DNA from: CAZYZQ01 sp964652075
GTDB lineage: Bacteria; Bacillota; Clostridia; Oscillospirales; Oscillospiraceae
Direction: 5' to 3'
NCBI GenBank assembly: GCA_964652075.1
Contig: CAZYZQ010000043.1
Location: 1-19,098, forward strand
Length of the DNA: 19,098 nt
The notes under the pieces were generated by a model that saw only the letters and a program-made list of their open reading frames with translations, did not search any database and was not told where the DNA came from. Made by a program: the position numbers and the translations under genes. Below, one piece after another: positions 14,010 to 19,098 of the stretch; within the stretch, counting starts at the first letter, position 1, and every line of letters starts with the position of its first letter.

Positions 14010-15443
14010 ATGCGCTCAACGTTTTCGCGCCAGCTGATTACGACGCTGTGCATGGTGCTGCTGTGCCTCGGCCTTGTCGGCACGGCGTTCACCTCGCTGC
14101 TCTTTCGATATCTTGTCGAGAGCAAGCAGTCGACGCTGAGCCGCGAGGCCGTGGCGGTTGCCGACCTTGCCGCGGCGTACGGCACGTCCGGCGAGATGGG
14201 AAGCGACTGGGACCTGCGCATGAGCGTCTCGTTCGCGACGGCGGCGACCGGCGTCGATCTCGTCATCTGCGACGAGACGGGCAGCGTTGTGGTCTGCTCG
14301 AGCCAGAATGAAACGGCCTGCGACCACATCGGCAAGTGCGTCGACCCGGCGTTTCTGACGCAGGTGCAACAGGCCGGCACCTACTACATGTCCGGCTATC
14401 TGTTGGGCCTGTACGAGAACCAGCGCTACGTTGCGGCGGTGCCGATTGTCTCGCAGGAGAGCAGCCAGAATCTCGGCATCGTCATCAGCTCCTCGCCGTT
14501 CAACGAGACGAATCAGCTGCTGCACCAGTTGTCCGGCAGCTTTATCTTTGTGCTGCTGTTCGTGCTGCTGCTGGCGCTGCTTGTCTGTACGATCGTCGCG
14601 CGCAGCATGTCGCGCCCGGTCAAGTCGCTGACGACGACGATCCGGCGCTTCGGCCACGGCGAGATGGAGGCCCGCGCCACGCTCAGCCCCTATTCCACCG
14701 ATGAGATGCTCGCCCTTTGCGAGGCGTTTAACAACATGGCCGACTCCCTGGCGGCGGCGGAGGCCAGCCGCAGCGAGTTCGTGGCCAACGTCTCCCATGA
14801 GCTGAAAACGCCGATGACCACCATCGCGGGCTATATGGACGGGATGCTCGACGGGACGATCCCGCCCGAGCGCCACCGGCACTATATGCAGATCGTCTCC
14901 GACGAGGTGCGCAGGCTCTCACGTCTGGTGCGCAGTATGCTCGATATTTCACGCCTGCAGGCGCAGGGGATCCCGGACGCGCAGAAGCAGCGCTTCGATA
15001 TCTGCGAGAACGTGGGCCGCGTGCTCATTGGCTTTGAACAGAAGATCACGGACAAAAATTTGCAGGTCGAGGCCACGCTGCCGGACGAGCCGCTGTTCGT
15101 CCTTGCCAGCCCCGACCCGATCACGCAGGTGGTCTATAACCTACTCGACAACGCGGTCAAGTTCTGCCCGCAGGACGGCACGCTGCGCGTCACCGTCTGG
15201 CAGGAGGGCGGCAAGGTGCGCATCGCCATCGCCAACACCGGCCCGACGATTCCGCCGGAGGAGCTGCCCTACGTCTTCGACCGCTTCCACAAGGCCGACA
15301 AGAGCCGCAGCGAGGACCGCGACGGCTGGGGCCTCGGCCTGTATATCGCCCGGACGATTGTCCAGAGCCACGGCGAGGACATCCGCGTCTCCAGCTGCGA
15401 CGGGCTGACAGAGTTCGTCTTCACCCTGCAACCGACAAAGTGA
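14010..15443 (+). CDS. Sensor histidine kinase of the HtrA operon
   Basis: 477 residues. Membrane segments at about 9-32 and 176-197 flank an outer sensor domain of about 140 residues containing four cysteines. HAMP follows (about 198-250; ARSMSRPVKSLTTTIRRFGHGEMEAR), then HisKA SEFVANVSHELKTPMTTIAG with phospho-acceptor His263, and an ATPase domain with NLLDNAVKFCP, YVFDRFHKADKSRS and GWGLGLYIAR. It should phosphorylate the regulator encoded immediately upstream: its ATG touches the TAA of that gene, and the ribosome site GAGGTG lies inside the upstream gene, so translation is probably coupled. The sensed signal is unknown; the large outer domain and the neighbouring protease favour a cell-surface signal. 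Note Trp in the G-box (DGWGLGL), a common variant. Confidence 0.94.
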   Translation: MRSTFSRQLITTLCMVLLCLGLVGTAFTSLLFRYLVESKQSTLSREAVAVADLAAAYGTSGEMGSDWDLRMSVSFATAATGVDLVICDETGSVVVCSSQNETACDHIGKCVDPAFLTQVQQAGTYYMSGYLLGLYENQRYVAAVPIVSQESSQNLGIVISSSPFNETNQLLHQLSGSFIFVLLFVLLLALLVCTIVARSMSRPVKSLTTTIRRFGHGEMEARATLSPYSTDEMLALCEAFNNMADSLAAAEASRSEFVANVSHELKTPMTTIAGYMDGMLDGTIPPERHRHYMQIVSDEVRRLSRLVRSMLDISRLQAQGIPDAQKQRFDICENVGRVLIGFEQKITDKNLQVEATLPDEPLFVLASPDPITQVVYNLLDNAVKFCPQDGTLRVTVWQEGGKVRIAIANTGPTIPPEELPYVFDRFHKADKSRSEDRDGWGLGLYIARTIVQSHGEDIRVSSCDGLTEFVFTLQPTK

Positions 15444-15452
15444 GGTGTGTCC

Positions 15453-16625
15453 ATGGAACAGATGGATAAACGCCCGTCCTGCCTGGACGGCCAATACTAT
15501 CAGGTCGAGCGGATGCCGGAGCAGATACCGCGCAAGCACTTCGGCCTGCCCGCTGTTTTGGGCGTCGGCGCGGTGCTGCTGTGCTGCCTGATTGTGCTGG
15601 CGCTGCAAACGCGGCTGTTCAATGTGCGCACCGTGAGATTCGAAGCGCGCGCGGAGGAGCCGGCCGCCGAAAGCGTCCCACAGATTACGCTCCAGCCGTC
15701 CGCTGAACGCGACGAGACGGTTTCCGCTGCCGAAACGGCGCTGAGCCTGCAGGAGATCTATAAAAAGGCCATCCCGAGCGTGGTTTCGATTACAACGGAT
15801 GCGGGCTCCGGCACGGGCATCGTCCTCACGGAGGACGGCTATCTGATTACAAACAGCCATGTGATTGAGAACGCCGCGCAGATTGCCGTCCTGCTGACGG
15901 ACGACACGCGCTATACGGCGGAGGTCGTCGGCAGCGACGAGGTGTCCGACCTCGCGGTCCTGAAAATCGACGCGGCCGGGTTGACGCCCGCCGAGTTCGG
16001 CAGCTCGGAGTCGCTGGAGGTCGGCGATCAGGTCGTCGCCATCGGCGACCCGCTGGGCGTGGAGCTGCGCGGAACCATGACGGACGGGATCATCTCGGCC
16101 ATCAACCGCAACATTGAGACGGGCGGCCGCGTGCTGACACTGCTGCAAACGAACGCCGCCCTGAACGAGGGCAACTCCGGCGGCCCGCTGCTCAATGCCG
16201 AGGGGCAGGTCATCGGCATCAACACAATGAAGCTCTTTTCCGCGAGCAGCGGCATCGAGGGCATCGGCTTTGCCATCCCGATCTCCGTCGCGCAGCCGAT
16301 TTTGCAGGAGCTGCTGGAGCAGGGCTACGTCTCCGGCCGCCCGTCGCTTGGCTTCTCCGGCGTGAGCGTCCCGCTGCGCGCGCAGCTGTACTACGGCTGG
16401 CCGTCCGGCGTCTATTTGCAGGAGGTGGACGAGGACTCCGACGCCTACGCGCGCGGCATCCGGGCGGGCGATATCATCGTCCAGCTCGACGGCGAGACCG
16501 TCACGAGCTATGAGACGCTCGACGAGCTGAAAAACCACTATGAGGCGGGCGACACCGTCACCCTGCTGCTCTTCCGCGGCGGCGCGTACTACCGCGTCGA
16601 GATCGTTTTGGGAGAACAAACCTAA
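15453..16625 (+). CDS. Membrane-anchored HtrA/DegP-type serine protease with PDZ domain
   Basis: 390 residues. A cytosolic N-terminus of about 28 residues is followed by one membrane segment (about 32-52), a linker, a trypsin-like domain (about 100-285) and one PDZ domain (about 300-385). The catalytic triad is intact: His136 in TNSHVIEN, Asp166 in SDLAVLKI, Ser242 in NEGNSGGPLLN. The active part lies outside the membrane and would degrade or refold damaged exported proteins. A GTG at 15447 is also in frame, but that codon is part of the ribosome site AGGTG, and ATG 15453 has better spacing. It starts 9 bases after the kinase gene and ends the operon before a strong terminator. The N-terminal anchor in place of a cleaved signal is usual for Gram-positive HtrA. 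Confidence 0.94.
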   Translation: MEQMDKRPSCLDGQYYQVERMPEQIPRKHFGLPAVLGVGAVLLCCLIVLALQTRLFNVRTVRFEARAEEPAAESVPQITLQPSAERDETVSAAETALSLQEIYKKAIPSVVSITTDAGSGTGIVLTEDGYLITNSHVIENAAQIAVLLTDDTRYTAEVVGSDEVSDLAVLKIDAAGLTPAEFGSSESLEVGDQVVAIGDPLGVELRGTMTDGIISAINRNIETGGRVLTLLQTNAALNEGNSGGPLLNAEGQVIGINTMKLFSASSGIEGIGFAIPISVAQPILQELLEQGYVSGRPSLGFSGVSVPLRAQLYYGWPSGVYLQEVDEDSDAYARGIRAGDIIVQLDGETVTSYETLDELKNHYEAGDTVTLLLFRGGAYYRVEIVLGEQT

Positions 16626-16631
16626 ACAGTC

Positions 16632-16670
16632 CGCCGGGGCTTCCCCAAATCGGGAAGCCCCGGCGTTTTT
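16632..16670 (+). terminator. Terminator of the regulator-kinase-protease operon
   Basis: A perfect 14-bp stem (16632-16645 with 16652-16665) has a six-base loop and is followed by TTTTT, 6 bases after the protease stop. Confidence 0.93.
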
Positions 16671-16725
16671 GCGCCGTGACACAGAGTTCACAAATTTTGG
16701 ACAACAAAATGGTGAACATTGCGCA

Positions 16726-16754
16726 TTGAATACCAGAGAAGGATTTGGTAGAAT
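16726..16754 (+). promoter_or_regulatory. Promoter of the YD-repeat gene
   Basis: TTGAAT (16726-16731), a 17-base spacer ending in TGG (extended -10), and TAGAAT (16749-16754). The start ATG lies 24 bases after the -10. The promoter looks intact although the gene is broken. Confidence 0.6.
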
Positions 16755-16778
16755 ACAGTTACAAAGGAGGGGACGCTT

Positions 16779-17491
16779 ATGAAATCGACGATCCGCCTGA
16801 GCTGTATTCTACTGATCCTTGTCCTCGCAGTCGCCATCGCCGCGCCGGCGCTTTGCCCCGCGTGGGAGCCGGAGCCGGAGTACGAGTGGGAATGTATCTT
16901 AGCGGTGGAGCACGATCTGCTAAACAACCGTATAGAGCGAAGGGAGTACTTCTATGCGCTGAACGGGGCAATGACGGGAGAGATTATCTATCGGAATGGA
17001 AAACCGCAGGAATACTCCTATCAGAAATACTATGATGCGCAGGGCAGAGAAGTCCGGGAAGAGCGCTATGATGAAGAACTGGGGAAATGGCAAACCAAAA
17101 CGGACATATGCCTACGATGCGGCGGGGAATTTGGCCGAGGAGTGCAGTTATTATCATGAGCAGGGAAAGGGGAAAACGCTCTACGACTACGACAGCGCGG
17201 GGCGGCTGCTCGAGGAGCGCACTTATGTATACGTACACCTACGACGAGGAAGGCAATCTCCAGTCGCGCGTCGCCACAGATCGGGTTGACCGCGTAGTGG
17301 AACAGGCGACCTATTATCCGGACGGCAGCTATGAGGTGGAGGAGACCCACGATGCGGACGCCTACTACAGAACCACACTCTCACGCTATGACGAGCACGG
17401 CAACTGCGTCTACAGAGCAAAGTACGACAAAGAGGGGGATGTGGGCTGTTATACGGAATACGAGTACGAGCTGATACGGAAAGAACGCTGA
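16779..17491 (+). pseudogene. Secreted YD-repeat protein, broken by two frameshifts
   Basis: The first frame (ATG 16779 after AAAGGAGG) begins with a signal peptide (about residues 1-24, LLILVLAVAIAAPAL) and continues with repeats such as YDAQGREVREERY. Near the AAAA run at 17097-17100 the repeat homology moves to the next frame (YAYDAAGNLAEE, LYDYDSAGRLLEER). Near 17224-17238 it moves again to the third frame (YTYDEEGNLQSR, RYDEHGNCVYRA), ending at TGA 17491. Each shift equals one extra base. Joined, the product would be about 237 residues: a signal peptide followed by YD/RHS-like repeats, with no toxin or enzyme domain. As read it would stop at 17159 after about 126 residues. Either the gene is decaying or there are sequencing errors; promoter, ribosome site and terminator are intact, which favours a recent event or error. 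Confidence 0.8.
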
Positions 17492-17543
17492 AAAAACCAT
17501 CCCGTGCCGGGCGCATGAACGCCCGGCACGGGATGGTTTATTT
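17491..17543. terminator. Bidirectional terminator between the YD-repeat gene and the 61-residue gene
   Basis: A perfect 19-bp stem, 17494-17512 with 17521-17539, has an eight-base loop. It is flanked by AAAAAA on the left and TTTATTT on the right, so each strand has a T-run. The stop of the minus-strand gene (17538-17540) lies in its right arm. Confidence 0.9.
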
Positions 17544-17723
17544 AGAGCGGGCCGGCGCGGCGGGCGCTTCTTCCGCATCTGCCTCCAGAAAGGCATCCTC
17601 CGCGGCCTGCTGCGCATGGATCAGCAGCTGCTTGGCCGTGCCGTAATTTGCCTGATCGAGCTGCTCCAGCACATCCTCCATGATCCCAAAGAGAGAATAA
17701 TATAACGTTTTGTAGTCCGGCAT
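17538..17723 (-). CDS. Small acidic helical protein of unknown function
   Basis: 61 residues, no signal peptide or membrane segment. The first 47 residues look like two amphipathic helices (YKTLYYSLFGIMEDVLEQL, GTAKQLLIHAQQAAEDAFLE), followed by an Ala/Glu/Pro-rich tail. Similar short proteins starting with a KxLYxxLF-type motif and an AQxxAED-type helix are, from memory, common in clostridial genomes without known function. ATG 17723 follows GGAGGCG at about 11 bases. A GTG frame at 17733 overlaps it but gives an unnatural composition. It diverges from the XRE regulator gene across a shared operator-like region, so it is a plausible regulatory target. Confidence 0.8.
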   Translation of the reverse strand: MPDYKTLYYSLFGIMEDVLEQLDQANYGTAKQLLIHAQQAAEDAFLEADAEEAPAAPARSK

Positions 17724-17785
17724 ATGCGTTCACGCCTCCATAACTTGAATTAAATAGGCATAAAATAGCCCATTAAGACCATGTT

Positions 17786-17814
17786 ATGATAGCATACTTG
17801 CCTATAGAATGCAA
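17786..17814 (-). promoter_or_regulatory. Promoter of the 61-residue gene
   Basis: On the minus strand TTGCAT (17814-17809), a 17-base spacer ending TGC, and TATCAT (17791-17786): an extended -10 promoter about 63 bases before the ATG. It overlaps the divergent promoter of the XRE gene. Confidence 0.6.
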
Positions 17815-17823
17815 GTATCATAT
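17789..17823. promoter_or_regulatory. Operator-like inverted repeat between divergent genes
   Basis: ATACTTGC (17794-17801) and GCAAGTAT (17811-17818) form a perfect 8-bp inverted repeat with a 9-base spacer. Pairing resumes outside, ATA (17789-17791) with TAT (17821-17823). It covers the spacer and core elements of both divergent promoters, so a bound dimer, most simply the adjacent XRE protein, could repress both. The binding protein is inference. Confidence 0.6.
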
Positions 17824-17826
17824 ATT
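17798..17826 (+). promoter_or_regulatory. Promoter of the XRE regulator gene
   Basis: TTGCCT (17798-17803), a 17-base spacer, TATATT (17821-17826). Transcription would begin near 17833, only about 10 bases before ATG 17844, so the leader is extremely short. Confidence 0.5.
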
Positions 17827-17843
17827 GGATAGGCGGGAATGGG

Positions 17844-18176
17844 ATGGACTATTATCAGATTGGCCAGCAGATCCGGCAGCTGCGCAAGGCACAGGGGCTG
17901 TCGCAGGAGCAGCTGGCGGAAAAAGTGGGGATTTCTGTGACCCACATGAGCCACATTGAGACGGGGAACACCAAACTGAGCCTGCCGGTTCTGGTGGCCA
18001 TCGCGCAGGCGCTCGACGTGCGGACGGATCGCATCCTGTTTGCCACACAGCAGAAGCCGGCGATTGCCGCCGAGCTGCAATCGCTGCTCGACGCCTGCAC
18101 GCCGCAGCAGGCACAGGTGCTGCTGGATGTGGCGAAGAGCGTCAAAATCGCAATGGACAAGCACCTGCCGGAATAA
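17844..18176 (+). CDS. XRE-family helix-turn-helix transcriptional regulator
   Basis: 110 residues. A Cro/C1-type DNA-binding domain spans about 6-62: IGQQIRQLRKAQGLSQEQLAEKVGISVTHMSHIETG..., with helix 2 LSQEQLAEKVG and recognition helix SVTHMSHIETG, then the conserved LPVLVAIAQALDV. The C-terminal part (about 70-110) is helical and probably dimerises. A stand-alone regulator in the cytosol. Start ATG 17844 has only a weak AGGCGGGA site and a very short leader. It diverges from the 61-residue gene over an inverted repeat, the classical arrangement for self-repression plus control of the neighbour. The toxin-like peptide gene 190 bases downstream has its own promoter, so it is not clearly in the same operon. 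Confidence 0.92.
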   Translation: MDYYQIGQQIRQLRKAQGLSQEQLAEKVGISVTHMSHIETGNTKLSLPVLVAIAQALDVRTDRILFATQQKPAIAAELQSLLDACTPQQAQVLLDVAKSVKIAMDKHLPE

Positions 18177-18183
18177 GCATGAC

Positions 18184-18217
18184 GCCGGGCATCCCATGAT
18201 GCCCGGCACGTGCTTTG
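18184..18217 (+). terminator. Terminator after the XRE gene
   Basis: A perfect 10-bp stem (18184-18193 with 18198-18207) has a four-base loop, 7 bases after the stop. Only a weak T-run follows (GCTTTG), so termination may be partial. Confidence 0.65.
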
Positions 18218-18228
18218 TGACGATATGT

Positions 18229-18257
18229 TTGACATATGGCGCGGTATCTGCTAAGAT
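18229..18257 (+). promoter_or_regulatory. Promoter of the small toxin-like gene
   Basis: Consensus TTGACA (18229-18234), a 17-base spacer ending TGC (extended -10), and TAAGAT (18252-18257). Transcription would start near 18264, giving a leader of about 103 bases for a 28-codon gene. Confidence 0.75.
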
Positions 18258-18264
18258 AAAGCTG

Positions 18265-18359
18265 CCCCGCAAGGGGTAGGGCGCTGCACAAACCGGCAGG
18301 CGGTTCGTTCCTCTGACAAAGAGGAAGCACTTCTTGCCTCCTCTGCTTTCAGGAGGAGG
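18265..18359 (+). promoter_or_regulatory. Structured leader of the toxin-like mRNA
   Basis: At the 5' end, CCCC-GCAA-GGGG (18265-18276) is a GNRA tetraloop hairpin. Next, 18294-18312 is complementary to 18496-18513 in the 3' untranslated region: 18 pairs including two G-U and one bulged C (18306). TTCCTCT/AGAGGAA (18308-18314 with 18320-18326) is an alternative local hairpin. CCTCCT (18337-18342) can pair with the AGGAGG ribosome site (18351-18359). Such features hold translation low in type I toxin mRNAs. Pairing was done by hand. Confidence 0.65.
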
Positions 18360-18366
18360 TGATGGC

Positions 18367-18453
18367 ATGCAGATTACATATTCAGAGCTTTTTCAGTTCT
18401 GCTTGGTAGTCATCGGTATCATCAGCCTGATTTTACAGGCAAAAAAGAAGTAA
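18367..18453 (+). CDS. 28-residue hydrophobic peptide, putative holin-like type I toxin
   Basis: 28 residues, below most gene-calling limits. A polar start (MQITYSELFQ) is followed by one membrane helix (about residues 9-24, FQFCLVVIGIISLILQ) and a basic tail ending in KKK. This layout matches the small 'putative holin-like toxin' peptides of Firmicutes and the TxpA/BsrG type I toxins, which damage the membrane when overproduced. The start is fixed by AGGAGGTGAT (18354-18363), a perfect match to the 16S rRNA end, 7 bases from ATG 18367. It has its own promoter, a leader that can hide the ribosome site, and a convergent antisense RNA over its last codons. Identity as a toxin is inference from layout; that it is a real gene is well supported. 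Confidence 0.8.
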   Translation: MQITYSELFQFCLVVIGIISLILQAKKK

Positions 18454-18527
18454 CCGCCTCGTGCCTGCAAGCTAAGCGGTTACTTTTAGCAATGTAGGAA
18501 CAACCGCTTGTCGCAGCGTCCTTTTCT
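18441..18527 (-). ncRNA. Putative antisense RNA antitoxin
   Basis: An RNA of about 87 bases predicted on the minus strand from a strong promoter at 18562-18534 to a terminator: 10-bp stem 18448-18457 with 18476-18485, then CTTTTTTG on the minus strand. It carries no credible reading frame. It is complementary to the last codons, stop and 3' untranslated region of the toxin-like mRNA, the same 3'-end overlap as in TxpA/RatA. It covers 18496-18513, the segment that the toxin leader can pair with, so it could compete for that pairing and recruit RNase III. Expression is not shown by sequence alone. Confidence 0.7.
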
Positions 18528-18533
18528 ATATTC

Positions 18534-18562
18534 ATTTTACCATCCCCGCCCGGCCTTGTCAA
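18534..18562 (-). promoter_or_regulatory. Promoter of the antisense RNA
   Basis: On the minus strand consensus TTGACA (18562-18557), a 17-base spacer ending TGG (extended -10), and TAAAAT (18539-18534). Closer to consensus than most promoters in the window. Its -35 lies at the centre of the palindrome that forms the toxin mRNA terminator. Confidence 0.75.
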
Positions 18563-18575
18563 GGCCGGGCGGTTT
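18546..18575 (+). terminator. Terminator of the toxin-like mRNA
   Basis: A 12-bp stem (18546-18557 with 18561-18572) has a three-base loop and is followed by TTT. The T-run is short, but the stem is very stable. Termination here gives an mRNA of about 310 bases that includes the 3' segment paired with the leader. Confidence 0.65.
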
Positions 18576-18587
18576 GGACTTACAGGG

Positions 18588-18625
18588 AGAAAACCGCGCC
18601 GGGCATCTTGCGATGTCCGGCGCGG
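18588..18625 (-). terminator. Terminator after groEL
   Basis: A 14-bp stem (18594-18607 with 18612-18625, one G-T pair) has a four-base loop, 23 bases after the groEL stop. On the minus strand it is followed by TTTTCTCC. Confidence 0.8.
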
Positions 18626-18647
18626 CGTTGTATTCAGGGGTTTGGGA

Positions 18648-19098
18648 TTAATACATCCCGCCGCCGGCCTGTGCGGCGGCAGCTGCTGCGGCAGCGTCAG
18701 CCGCGGGGTCCGGCTTCTCGGCCACGATGGACTCGGTGGTCAGGACGCAGGAGGCGATCGACGCGGCGTTCTCCAGCGCGGAGCGCGTGACCTTGGTCGG
18801 GTCAACGATACCGGCGGGGATCATGTCGCAGTACTCCTCGGTGTAGGCGTTGTAGCCGTAGCCGAGCTTGTCGCTGGTGCGGATCTTCTCGAAGACGATC
18901 GAGCCGTCGACGCCCGCGTTCTCAGCGATCTGGCGGATCGGGGCCTGCAGCGCCTTGGCAATGATCTGCGCGCCGGTCTTCTCGTCGCCGGTCAGCTCGG
19001 TGCAGAGCTTCTCAACCGCCGGGATGGCGTTGACGTAGGCGGTGCCGCCGCCCGCAACGATGCCCTCTTCGACGGCAGCGCGGGTCGCGTTCAGGGCG
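18648..19098 (-). CDS. groEL: Chaperonin GroEL, C-terminal part (5' end outside window)
   Basis: The frame is open from the right edge to TAA at 18648-18650, about 149 residues, so the gene is cut; full GroEL is about 540. The visible C-terminal equatorial part reads VAGGGTAYVNAIPAVEKL, GAQIIAKALQAPIRQIAENAGVDGSIV, YNAYTEEYCDMIPAGIVDPTKVTRSALENAASIAS, and ESIVAEKPDPAAD, ending in an alanine run and a GGGMY tail, a variant of the flexible GGM-type tail of GroEL. It forms the 14-subunit cage that folds proteins with GroES. groES and any CIRCE operator would lie outside the window. A terminator follows the stop. Confidence 0.97.
   Translation of the reverse strand, partial: ALNATRAAVEEGIVAGGGTAYVNAIPAVEKLCTELTGDEKTGAQIIAKALQAPIRQIAENAGVDGSIVFEKIRTSDKLGYGYNAYTEEYCDMIPAGIVDPTKVTRSALENAASIASCVLTTESIVAEKPDPAADAAAAAAAAQAGGGMY

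Noticed and set aside
15141..16691. Long open frame on the minus strand (516 codons)
   Set aside because: Antisense to the kinase and HtrA genes; composition is unnatural and the real genes show full catalytic motifs.
17087..17250. Programmed frameshifting in the YD-repeat gene
   Set aside because: No slippery heptamer with downstream stimulator was evident and two shifts in one short gene are better explained by mutation or sequencing error.
17542..17733. 63-codon frame overlapping the 61-residue gene
   Set aside because: GTG start, odd glycine/arginine composition; the other frame has helical, acidic, family-like composition and an ATG.
18177..18650. CRISPR array or mobile-element ends in the repeat-rich intergenic region
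   Set aside because: The inverted repeats are individual terminators and RNA stems of different sequence, with no regular spacing, no transposase and no flanking duplication.

Overview
This is a GC-rich (by eye about 60% or more) chromosomal window of housekeeping and signalling genes. VanR/VanS-type regulators, the pgk-tpiA order, a MetH without reactivation domain, strong AGGAGG-type ribosome sites, promoters with frequent TGn extended -10 boxes, and small clostridial-type proteins all suggest a high-GC anaerobic Firmicute, most likely of the Oscillospiraceae/Ruminococcaceae group. That placement is inference. No IS element, CRISPR array, tRNA or rRNA was seen, and no intergenic gap exceeds 300 bases.

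Layout. Positions 1-1584 hold the 3' end of pgk, then tpiA and a strong terminator. On the minus strand, 4233-1599 encodes a SAM-dependent methyltransferase followed by a VanR-like/VanS-like two-component pair with its own promoter; no vancomycin-resistance enzymes are present. A two-CBS-domain protein lies at 4817-4413 (-). A plus-strand operon runs 4989-9876: hexapeptide acetyltransferase, metF, metH and an L,D-transpeptidase lipoprotein. It ends at a bidirectional terminator shared with sdaA (one-chain L-serine dehydratase, -). Then come typA/bipA (-), and a plus-strand operon with response regulator, histidine kinase and a membrane-anchored HtrA-type protease, which looks like an envelope-stress module. 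A YD-repeat secreted protein gene (16779-17491) is broken by two frameshifts. A 61-residue protein (-) and an XRE regulator (+) diverge from overlapping promoters that share an inverted repeat. The window ends in the 3' end of groEL (-).

The most interesting locus is 18229-18575, between the XRE gene and groEL. It has the organisation of a type I toxin-antitoxin system. A 28-residue membrane peptide (18367-18453) has a perfect ribosome site next to a complementary CCTCCT. Its long leader can pair over 18 bp with the 3' untranslated region. A convergent antisense RNA has a TTGACA-17-TAAAAT promoter and a terminator lying over the toxin stop codon. The peptide is too short for ordinary gene callers.

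Functionally, metF supplies 5-methyltetrahydrofolate for MetH to methylate homocysteine. The two sensor systems and HtrA/L,D-transpeptidase point to cell-wall and envelope homeostasis. Promoters, terminators and RNA structures were found by eye and by hand base-pairing, not by a program.
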